DNA from: Acidimicrobiales bacterium
Lineage (GTDB): Bacteria; Actinomycetota; Acidimicrobiia; Acidimicrobiales; Poriferisodaliceae
Assembly (NCBI GenBank): GCA_020631315.1
Contig: JAHDHM010000235.1
Span: forward strand, 1 to 5,936
Direction of reading: 5' to 3'
DNA: 5,936 bases
Part shown: piece after piece, positions 1 through 5,534 of the stretch
Position numbering within the stretch: the stretch's first letter is position 1
Layout: every line of letters begins with the position of its first letter
The notes under the pieces: generated by a model
What the model was told of the DNA's origin: nothing
Seen by the model: only the letters and a program-made list of their open reading frames with translations
The model's database searches: none
Program-made: the position numbers and the translations under genes

Positions 1-348
1 GAAGATCCACCATTCGTCCGTGATCAACGGTTCGAGGGACGGGGGCAGGTTCTCCTCTCGGAGCTGGCCGCCCAGCCAGTCGATGTTGCTGAACGGATCT
101 CGGGGCGCGCCCGCGCCGATGTGGGTGAGCGAGGTGAAGCGGAGGTTTCGCTCGTCCGGGGTGGCGTCGGTGAGTGTCTCCCGAAGGTCATCGACCGTTG
201 CAACCTCCAGAACCCGGGGCGCAGCGGCCACGACCACCGCACCGGCGAGCACGACCGCCGCGATGACGGCTCCGACCCGACGGGCATCGACGAATCGCCG
301 CCACCAGGCGACCAACCCGACCCGCCCCGGCAACGACCGCGCGTTCAT
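1..348 (-). CDS. FtsX-like ABC transporter permease, N-terminal part (runs off left edge)
   Basis: This reading frame is open from ATG at 348-346 to the window edge (116 codons) and has no stop inside the window. The protein starts MNARSLPGRVGLVAWWRRF. It has a basic, Trp-rich cytoplasmic stub, then one clear membrane helix at about residues 23-46 (GAVIAAVVLAGAVVVAAAP). A soluble segment follows, with LRETLTDATPDERNLRFTS and ending DEWWIF. A single N-terminal helix leading into an extracytoplasmic domain is the usual start of long actinobacterial FtsX/MacB-type permeases. The start is supported by the ATGA overlap with the upstream permease stop and by GGAG at 359-356 on the minus strand, 7 bases before the ATG. 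Translational coupling to the upstream permease is therefore likely. The two proteins could form a heterodimeric permease; that is inference. The catalytic and coupling regions lie outside the window, so the family call rests on the N-terminus and context. Confidence 0.8.
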   Translation of the reverse strand, partial: MNARSLPGRVGLVAWWRRFVDARRVGAVIAAVVLAGAVVVAAAPRVLEVATVDDLRETLTDATPDERNLRFTSLTHIGAGAPRDPFSNIDWLGGQLREENLPPSLEPLITDEWWIF

Positions 349-3300
349 TCGCCGACTCCGACACGCAGCGCCGCACCGGTGGAGCTTCGGGCGCGGAGGA
401 TGAGGGCGACCCCGACCGCGGCCAGCGACGTCGTGCCGACGGCGAGCACGAGGGCGATCACGCGAACCCATGGGACCACGACCTCGACCGCCGGGAACGT
501 GGAACCGCCGGTCTGAGAGAGGGTCGTGACGGGGAGTACGAGCTGGGCGAGCGCGAGGCCGATGGCGGTACCGATTGCGACGCCGAACACGACGATGATC
601 GCCTGCTCGCGGAACAACCATGCACGGCGTTGCCGACGGGGCAGGCCGAGCGCGTCGAGCACCGCGAACTCTGCGGTGCGCTCGCGGACCGACACGACGG
701 CCGTGAGCACCAGGGCCGTCATCGCAAGGACGACCGACGCCAGGAAGCCGGCGCCGAGCGCACCGAGCGAACCCAGCGCAGGCGGGCTGGCGGTGAGTGC
801 GGCCCGACGATCCTCGAGCACGACGACCTGGACGGCCTCCACCGGCGGGCGCAGGAACGTGTCGACACCCAAGCCTGCTGTCGGTCCGGTTCGCAGCCAG
901 TAGTCGGAAATGACTCGGGTCGGTCGGGCATCGCTGCGCTCATGCCACTGCATGCTCGGCAGGTCGACCATGATCGCCGGGGTGGTGTTGGGGTCGACGC
1001 TGGGGATGACATCGACGAAGTCCACGATCTGTACGCGGAGGTCATCGATACGATCGGTGGGCACGCCGACGACGTCGCCGAGCGCAACGTCGGCGTGAGT
1101 GGCCCATTGGCGGTCGGCCACACCGGCAAGCACCTCGTTGTCGGGCCGTTGGGTTCGGCCGATCGTGTGGATCACCCGAACTGCCTGAAGCGAGGACCCG
1201 GTGTTGACCGTGATCGTCATCGATCCGTCGATCGGACTGGAGGACACCGTGCCCGATGCTGGGTTTGCGAGGAAGCCGAGCGGCTCGGTCGAGATGGTGA
1301 ATGGCACGCCGGCGAGGGGGATGTCCTGGGTCGTTCCGCCGGCATCCACGACGCGGAGGGGGCCGAGTGTGACTTCGACGACGTGCGCCAACGCCCCCTG
1401 CGTGACGGTGTCGAGCTGCAGATCGATGATCTGCAGCGGTGCCCGTGGGACCGCTGCGGCAGCGATGTCGGATGCTGCCAGCCTGACGGAGCGGATGGGG
1501 CTGTCGACCGCCAGTGAGCCGGCATCGACCACGTGGAGCAGACCGTCGGCATCCTGCAGCGTCAGCGTGAGCGAACCGGCCAGCGGCGCCCGGGGTGGTT
1601 CGTCGGGGTCGGCTTCTACCGGGATGCCGGATTCGTCGACCTCGGTCACCGAAGACTCGATCTCGATCTCGATCGGCGCGCCGGGCAACCCGATGCCGGG
1701 GATCTCGGGCCGCAGCCCGGCGAGCTGGTCGAGGGCGCTCACGGCATCGGCTCCGGCCCCGATGTCGAGGGCATCGGCGGCTCCGGCGTCGAGGGCGAGC
1801 AATCGGCCGGGGCGAGCATCGCCGGCCAGCGTCGTGTCGAGGGAGACGGAGGCCATCACGGTTTCGACTCCCGGAACGGATCGGAGCAGCGAGGTGAGCT
1901 GAAGCGAGCCGACGGACGCACCAACTCGTCGGTTCGGTTCCACCCGGATGTCGGCGCCCACCTGATGGGCTGCCTGGGCGCGTTGTGATTCGCTCCACGT
2001 CGTCTCGTACACGGACGCGTACGTGCCGACGGCGACGGCCATCGTCACCAGCAGTGCAGTGCGGTTGTAGCGGTGGGGTCGTCGGGCCAGCTGCCAGACG
2101 GTCAGCGCACCGGTGGCCCCGGCGCTGGTGGCAGTGAACCGTTCGGCCGCGCGGGCGGCGAGTGGGAGCAGGCGAAGAACGAGCAGCGCGCCGGCGACGA
2201 TGCCGAAGAGCGGTGCGACGACGACGAGTGGATCCACACCGAAGCGGCCTCTGAGGTCGGCGGCCTGGTCGTCGCCGAGGACCCGCAGCTGCCAGTAGGC
2301 GAAGGTGGCCGCGCCGACGACCGCAAGGTCGATACCGGTCCGTTGAATCGGACCCACGAGTCGGGCTCGGCTGCCGGTGCCCTCTGCGGCGGCCGCGGCG
2401 GCGGCCCGGGCCGCCGGCAGCACCAACAGGCCGATGGCCACGAGGGCGGCGACCGCAGTGGTCCACCATGCGGCGGCGACCGGTCGAGGTGCGAGGACGA
2501 GGTCGATCGAGGCGAGGGGGCCGAATTCGTCGAACCAGCCGACGACCACGACGGCGAGCAGGGGTGCGATCACCGCCACAGGCACGACGATGAGCATTGC
2601 GTCGGCCATGGCTTGCAGTGTGAGCTGTGCAGGTCCGGCACCGCGGGCTCGCAAGAGCGTTGACTCGGATCGTCGAGCGTCGACACCGAGCCCCGCCACG
2701 AGCGTCAGCGCGAATGCGGCCAGGGCGGAGAGCTGGGCGACGGTCGCAAATATCACCGCGCGTGCCACGGTGAGCGTGCGGTCGTCGCCGCGTAGCAGTT
2801 CGGCGAGTCGGGTGCGGACGGTGAGCTCGATCGGGGTGTCCGTGTCCGGATTGAAGAGGCGGCCGTTGATTTCGCCCTCCAGGTTGCGAATGCGGTTTCG
2901 CAGTCCGTCGACCTCGTCGAGCTCGAGGTTGTCGAACCGGGGGAGGGCGAGCCAGTCCACCTCGGGTCGCGTCACGATGGAGTCGAGTAAGACGTCGCGG
3001 TCGGTGAAGAGGTTGACGGTCCGAAACGCGGGGCTGACAGTGACCGGTTCGGCCGTCCGTTCGCGACCGTGCCAGTAGGAGTCGAATGGGTCGTCGACGC
3101 GGAGGTGACCGACCACGACGATCTCGAGTTGCTCGGCCGAGGCTGCCCGGGCGACCAGCGGAAGCTCACGCCCGAGCTGCAGGCCAAAGACGTCCGCCGC
3201 CTCGGCGTCGACCGCCACTTCGATGACGGCGCTGCGTGCACCGTTGCTCGGCCATCGTCCGTCGACGAGGGAGAGGTGTTGCTCTGCGCCTTCGAGCCAA

Positions 3301-3659
3301 CCGAGTCGCACGATGTCGGTGCGCTCCTCGCTCGGCTGCTCGGGCACGCTCCACCCCGTCGCAGCCTCGATGGATTGGACGATGTCGACGTCGATCGAGG
3401 CGCTCGCCGCGCGGACGGCGCGGCGCACGGATGCGTCGGTGTCGGCGACCTGATCGCGGAGGATCCGGCCCGAGATCAGCGCCGCCTGTTCACTCGCGGG
3501 CGCGTCGCTGAGGGATCGTCGGAGTGCGCCGGTGGACACGGCGTCGGCGAAGATCGGGCCCGAGGCGAGGAGAACGAGGGCAAGCGCAACCGCAAGGAAT
3601 GCCGCCGAGGTGATGAATGCCTCGGCTCGGGCGCGCCGGAACGCACTGACCCCTGCCAT
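345..3659 (-). CDS. FtsX/MacB-superfamily ABC transporter permease, 1104 residues, about 10 membrane helices
   Basis: This is an integral membrane subunit of an ABC exporter or mechanotransmitter. Substrate is unknown. Membrane helices are visible at about residues 16-36, 301-325, 352-375, 397-415, 443-460, 478-500, 533-551, 966-990, 1020-1042 and 1064-1088. The first FtsX core (301-415) carries the cytoplasmic loop RRSESTLLRARGAGPAQL. The second core (966-1088) carries the equivalent ERTAEFAVLDALGLPRRQ. These loops are where FtsX proteins contact their ATPase. Two extracytoplasmic domains lie at about 37-300 and 552-965; the second is very large and beta-rich. An alanine run (about 417-425) follows helix 4. 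The start at 3659 is preceded by a TAGCGT box six bases upstream and has no convincing Shine-Dalgarno, suggesting a leaderless mRNA. The stop overlaps the next permease start. The family is confident; the transported substrate (lipid, lipoprotein or peptide) cannot be read from the sequence. Confidence 0.92.
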   Translation of the reverse strand: MAGVSAFRRARAEAFITSAAFLAVALALVLLASGPIFADAVSTGALRRSLSDAPASEQAALISGRILRDQVADTDASVRRAVRAASASIDVDIVQSIEAATGWSVPEQPSEERTDIVRLGWLEGAEQHLSLVDGRWPSNGARSAVIEVAVDAEAADVFGLQLGRELPLVARAASAEQLEIVVVGHLRVDDPFDSYWHGRERTAEPVTVSPAFRTVNLFTDRDVLLDSIVTRPEVDWLALPRFDNLELDEVDGLRNRIRNLEGEINGRLFNPDTDTPIELTVRTRLAELLRGDDRTLTVARAVIFATVAQLSALAAFALTLVAGLGVDARRSESTLLRARGAGPAQLTLQAMADAMLIVVPVAVIAPLLAVVVVGWFDEFGPLASIDLVLAPRPVAAAWWTTAVAALVAIGLLVLPAARAAAAAAAEGTGSRARLVGPIQRTGIDLAVVGAATFAYWQLRVLGDDQAADLRGRFGVDPLVVVAPLFGIVAGALLVLRLLPLAARAAERFTATSAGATGALTVWQLARRPHRYNRTALLVTMAVAVGTYASVYETTWSESQRAQAAHQVGADIRVEPNRRVGASVGSLQLTSLLRSVPGVETVMASVSLDTTLAGDARPGRLLALDAGAADALDIGAGADAVSALDQLAGLRPEIPGIGLPGAPIEIEIESSVTEVDESGIPVEADPDEPPRAPLAGSLTLTLQDADGLLHVVDAGSLAVDSPIRSVRLAASDIAAAAVPRAPLQIIDLQLDTVTQGALAHVVEVTLGPLRVVDAGGTTQDIPLAGVPFTISTEPLGFLANPASGTVSSSPIDGSMTITVNTGSSLQAVRVIHTIGRTQRPDNEVLAGVADRQWATHADVALGDVVGVPTDRIDDLRVQIVDFVDVIPSVDPNTTPAIMVDLPSMQWHERSDARPTRVISDYWLRTGPTAGLGVDTFLRPPVEAVQVVVLEDRRAALTASPPALGSLGALGAGFLASVVLAMTALVLTAVVSVRERTAEFAVLDALGLPRRQRRAWLFREQAIIVVFGVAIGTAIGLALAQLVLPVTTLSQTGGSTFPAVEVVVPWVRVIALVLAVGTTSLAAVGVALILRARSSTGAALRVGVGE
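1415..1437. repeat. Perfect 10-bp inverted repeat, 3-base spacer, inside the permease gene
   Basis: GCTGCAGATC, then GAT, then GATCTGCAGC: the two arms are exact reverse complements. It lies in the permease coding region, where the minus strand reads residues 742-749 (LQIIDLQL). The near-symmetry of the encoded peptide partly follows from the palindrome. In mRNA it would form a tight hairpin with a three-base loop. It may be a coding accident or a pausing or protein-binding element; function is unknown. Confidence 0.6.
1656..1673. repeat. Short tandem repeat, three CTCGAT units, in the permease gene
   Basis: Three exact copies of the hexamer CTCGAT. Read on the minus strand they encode the alternating Ile-Glu stretch in the large ectodomain (around residues 663-668, IEIEIE). 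The 6-base unit keeps the frame if copy number changes. It is probably a plain consequence of an amphipathic beta strand. Confidence 0.5.
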
Positions 3660-3665
3660 TCCCGG

Positions 3666-3671
3666 ACGCTA
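3666..3671 (-). promoter_or_regulatory. Candidate -10 box (TAGCGT) of the permease operon, leaderless type
   Basis: On the minus strand TAGCGT sits six bases before the permease ATG (3659). This matches the position and pattern of the boxes before the ABM gene (TAGGGT) and the sulfatase gene (TACGGT). The short gap implies transcription starting at or next to the start codon. A GGAACT hexamer lies upstream at 3694-3689, 17 bases from the TAGCGT box. It resembles an ECF-sigma -35 element, but that reading is weak. Confidence 0.45.
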
Positions 3672-3693
3672 GCCGTCTGTGCGGCTCGAGTTC

Positions 3694-3718
3694 CGCGATC
3701 GCGACGGTGGCGATCGCG
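3694..3718. repeat. 9-bp perfect inverted repeat in the divergent intergenic region, candidate operator
   Basis: CGCGATCGC and GCGATCGCG are exact reverse complements separated by 7 bases (GACGGTG). Each arm contains the self-palindromic octamer GCGATCGC, so the octamers are also direct repeats 15 bp apart. The element lies between the divergent permease and ABM genes, upstream of both candidate -10 boxes. A dimeric regulator binding here could act on both. It shares 18 of 19 bases with 5515-5533. No regulator gene is in the window. Confidence 0.5.
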
Positions 3719-3767
3719 CGCGCCCCATCCGCGGAAGAATCCTGAGCCAGGCACGGTGACCTTGTCC

Positions 3768-3773
3768 TAGGGT
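3768..3773 (+). promoter_or_regulatory. Candidate -10 box (TAGGGT) of the ABM-domain gene
   Basis: TAGGGT lies seven bases before the ATG at 3781 and there is no Shine-Dalgarno between them. This fits a leaderless transcript and helps choose 3781 over the in-frame ATG at 3787. No clear -35 hexamer is seen at the usual distance. Confidence 0.5.
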
Positions 3774-3780
3774 CGCGGGC

Positions 3781-4074
3781 ATGTACATGGTGATCACTCG
3801 AGTGAAGATTCAGCCCGATTCGATCGACCATCTGGCGGCGTTGTTCGACGAGACGAACCGGGACCTGGTGGCCGAGCACGAGGATTGGAAGGGGGCGTGG
3901 TTCACCGCGAACCGAGAGACGGACGAAGTCACCGTCATCGCTCACTGGTCCGATCCGGCGTCGTACACCCGGCTGCGCAACAGCGAGGCGTTCGGTCGGG
4001 TGATGAGTCGATTTGCGGAGCGGTTCGCCGGGCCGCCCGAGGTCTCGGTCAACGAGGTGCTCGTCGAGATGTAG
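3781..4074 (+). CDS. ABM-type dimeric alpha-beta barrel protein (antibiotic biosynthesis monooxygenase-like)
   Basis: A 97-residue protein that fits the ABM / dimeric alpha-beta-barrel fold in length and pattern. Predicted elements are strand 2-10 (YMVITRVKI), helix 14-32, strand 36-44 (WKGAWFTAN), strand 49-56 (EVTVIAHW), helices 58-66 and 69-82, and strand 86-96. The WSDPASYTRLRNSEAF segment matches the usual family pattern, in which an aromatic Trp is followed by an Asp/Ser-rich turn and a Tyr-containing helix. Members include small cofactor-free oxygenases, haem-degrading enzymes and many uncharacterised proteins. No haem-ligand or catalytic residue can be assigned here, so a reaction is not claimed. 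It has no signal peptide and should be cytosolic. The start at 3781 is chosen from the TAGGGT box 7 bases upstream; ATG at 3787 is the alternative. Confidence 0.8.
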   Translation: MYMVITRVKIQPDSIDHLAALFDETNRDLVAEHEDWKGAWFTANRETDEVTVIAHWSDPASYTRLRNSEAFGRVMSRFAERFAGPPEVSVNEVLVEM

Positions 4075-4122
4075 CCGGCGCAAGGGGCGGCGAACACTCA
4101 TTTCCGGTTGCTCGGATGTCGA

Positions 4123-4128
4123 TAGGGG
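4123..4128 (+). promoter_or_regulatory. Weak candidate -10 box (TAGGGG) before the lipoprotein gene
   Basis: TAGGGG lies about 37 bases upstream of the lipoprotein ATG, so a transcript from here would have a real leader containing the GGAG site. TTTCCG at 4101-4106 is a poor -35 candidate, 16 bases upstream. The rest of the 4075-4165 gap shows no convincing terminator, so read-through from the ABM gene is equally possible. Confidence 0.22.
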
Positions 4129-4154
4129 ATTTACCCAAGGCGGATGAGCACTGC

Positions 4155-4158
4155 GGAG
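4155..4158 (+). promoter_or_regulatory. Shine-Dalgarno site (GGAG) of the lipoprotein gene
   Basis: GGAG ends seven bases before the ATG at 4166. It decides the start: the ATG at 4161 is out of frame and meets TGA at the third codon. This gene is led by a ribosome binding site, unlike the genes on either side. Confidence 0.7.
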
Positions 4159-4165
4159 TGATGAG

Positions 4166-5467
4166 ATGACGCGCACGACGACGACCAAGCTGGCGATGGC
4201 CCTGCTCACGGTGGGGCTGATTGCCGCCGGCTGTGGCAGCGACCAGACGACGCGTGACGACGCGGGAGTGATCGTCGAAGGTGGCGACCTCGGCGTGTTC
4301 AGCGCCACCACCGGCGACTGCGTGAACGTCCCGGACGGTGACCAGATCTCGCAGTTCGAAGGGGTCGCCTGCACCGAGCCGCACGATGCCCAGGTGTATG
4401 CGGCCTTCGACATTCCGGGCGACGTGTTCCCCGGCCTCGAGTCGATTCGTGCGTCCGCCGACGAAGGCTGCGCTGATCGGTGGGAGCCCTTCTTCGAGAT
4501 CGAGTACGCGGCCTCCGAGTACTTCTTCACCCGCGTGACGCCGACGATGGAGAGCTGGAACAAGATCGATGATCGCGAAGTCCTCTGCCTGGTGACGTCG
4601 GGTCCCGGCGACGAGCCGCTGACGGAGGACCTGCGCGGCTACGGCGCGAACCTCCCCGAAGAGGTGGCAGCGGACGTGACCGAGGACGACCCCGTCGAAG
4701 ACGTTGACGACACGGACGCAGGCGATGCGCCGGCCGTCCAGGATCTGACCGATCTCGCCGTCGGCTCCGGCCCGATGGTGATCGAAGGAACGGTTCCCAC
4801 GGGTTCGACCGCCGAGTACTCCCTCGTGATGGAGACCGGTCAGTCGATCGGCATGACGCTGTCGGCCCGCGGCTACGCTCCAGCGGCGCTCGGCGACCCG
4901 GTGGTGGTCGTGGCGAACGCAGCCGGCGTCGACGTCGCGGTCAATGACGACGCCGATGGCCTCAACAGCGCCCTCGTCTACACCGCCGAGTCGAATGGCA
5001 TGTACACGATCAAGGCCAACGATCTGTCCGGTGCGGGCGGCGACTTCGAGCTCGTCGTGGAGCTCGTCGGCGCAGGTCAGACGCCGTCGATCGGCGTGGT
5101 CGAGGTCGTCGAGTCCGACGTGACCGGCTCCCTCGTCGCCGAGCTCGCCATCGGTGCGGCCAGCACCGTGTCGACATCGGACGCGCTGGAGGCTGGCGCC
5201 TACGACGTCGTGCAGCTGACGGTCGACGAGGCCGTGTCGGCGACCATCACCGTGACCGGCGAGGACTTTCTCGACACGCGGGTGGCCGTCATGTCCGGCG
5301 GCACCCTGGTGGCGGAGAACGATGACGCTCCGGTCGACGTGGGTCTCCCGAGCGTGCTCGACAGCCAGGTGATCGTGGATCTTGCCCCGGGCGTCTACGA
5401 GATCGAGGTTCGTTCCTTCGCCGATGTCGGTGAGGGTGGCTACACGGTCGACATCGTCACCCAGTAA
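4166..5467 (+). CDS. Secreted lipoprotein: septum-formation-like domain plus two PPC-like beta domains
   Basis: A 433-residue protein. Residues 1-23 are a lipoprotein signal (TRTTTTK basic start, hydrophobic core, lipobox LIAAGC with lipidated Cys23). Residues about 46-147 carry four cysteines (C52, C69, C102, C141), GDCVNVP, and CTEPHDAQVYAAFDIPG. This is the pattern of the actinobacterial septum-formation domain (PF13845 type), where the cysteines would form two disulfides. Residues 163-190 are an acidic linker rich in Asp and Glu. Residues about 195-300 look like a bacterial pre-peptidase C-terminal (PPC) domain, with DPVVVVANAAG, NDD (260-262) and SNGMYTI. Residues about 318-433 look like a second, more diverged copy, with LDTRVAVMSGG, NDD (385-387) and APGVYEIEV. 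The protein should sit on the outer face of the membrane. It has no catalytic motif; a binding or scaffold role is inference. Confidence 0.88.
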   Translation: MTRTTTTKLAMALLTVGLIAAGCGSDQTTRDDAGVIVEGGDLGVFSATTGDCVNVPDGDQISQFEGVACTEPHDAQVYAAFDIPGDVFPGLESIRASADEGCADRWEPFFEIEYAASEYFFTRVTPTMESWNKIDDREVLCLVTSGPGDEPLTEDLRGYGANLPEEVAADVTEDDPVEDVDDTDAGDAPAVQDLTDLAVGSGPMVIEGTVPTGSTAEYSLVMETGQSIGMTLSARGYAPAALGDPVVVVANAAGVDVAVNDDADGLNSALVYTAESNGMYTIKANDLSGAGGDFELVVELVGAGQTPSIGVVEVVESDVTGSLVAELAIGAASTVSTSDALEAGAYDVVQLTVDEAVSATITVTGEDFLDTRVAVMSGGTLVAENDDAPVDVGLPSVLDSQVIVDLAPGVYEIEVRSFADVGEGGYTVDIVTQ

Positions 5468-5496
5468 CGGTTCCGCGGAACCGCGGTGCGGTTCCG
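5468..5496. terminator. Three-armed inverted repeat after the lipoprotein stop; terminator or operator
   Basis: Starting one base after the TAA stop, CGGTTCCG, CGGAACCG and a second CGGTTCCG follow one another. Bases 5468-5483 are a perfect 16-base palindrome. Bases 5476-5484 and 5488-5496 form a perfect 9-bp stem with a 3-base loop. The middle arm can pair with either outer arm, so the structures exclude each other. The strong GC hairpin right after a stop fits a factor-assisted terminator, but no T-run follows. Its position 28 bases before the sulfatase -10 box also fits an operator. Confidence 0.5.
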
Positions 5497-5514
5497 AAGA
5501 GGATTGTCGCGGCG

Positions 5515-5533
5515 CGCGATCGCTACGGTGGCG
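5515..5533 (+). repeat. 19-base sequence matching 3694-3712 at 18 of 19 positions
   Basis: CGCGATCGCTACGGTGGCG here and CGCGATCGCGACGGTGGCG at 3694-3712 differ at one base (T for G). Here the T creates the TACGGT -10-like box just before the sulfatase start. The other copy has GACGGT and lies 69 bases before the nearest plus-strand start. Both copies are in intergenic regulatory DNA. Confidence 0.55.
5524..5529 (+). promoter_or_regulatory. Candidate -10 box (TACGGT) of the arylsulfatase gene
   Basis: TACGGT lies five bases before the ATG at 5535, and no usable Shine-Dalgarno is present. This fits a leaderless mRNA beginning at or next to the ATG. No good -35 hexamer is seen; TTGTCG at 5504-5509 is only 14 bases away. 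Confidence 0.5.
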
Positions 5534-5534
5534 C

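Noticed and set aside
630..1517. A 295-codon plus-strand ORF opposite the permease, and similar ORFs at 1533-1988 and 2073-2663
   Set aside because: Low-complexity Arg/Gly/Asp/His composition antisense to a well-supported membrane protein. No start signals and no family pattern.
2385..2418. GC-rich triplet run as a microsatellite or contingency repeat
   Set aside because: It encodes the poly-alanine stretch after helix 4 of the permease. The triplets are mixed GCC/GCG and interrupted, and the frame is kept, so it is ordinary codon bias.
1042..2469. A 475-codon minus-strand ORF inside the permease in another frame
   Set aside because: The translation is dominated by Arg, Pro and Gly, as expected for a frame-shifted reading of GC-rich DNA. 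The overlapping frame has coherent helices and FtsX coupling loops.
3695..3717. GCGATCGC octamers as cyanobacterial HIP1 sites
   Set aside because: The octamer is identical to HIP1, but only three copies were noticed in the window, all intergenic. The gene content is actinobacterial, so a cyanobacterial origin is not supported.
4075..4165. Terminator between the ABM gene and the lipoprotein gene
   Set aside because: Only 4-bp or imperfect stems can be drawn (for example TCCG/CGGA around 4103-4116) and there is no T-run, so no terminator is called.
3490..4563. A 357-codon minus-strand ORF crossing the ABM gene, the divergent promoter and the permease start
   Set aside because: It changes character where the real genes change, overlaps the permease in another frame on the same strand, and has no domain. 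It is a shadow ORF.
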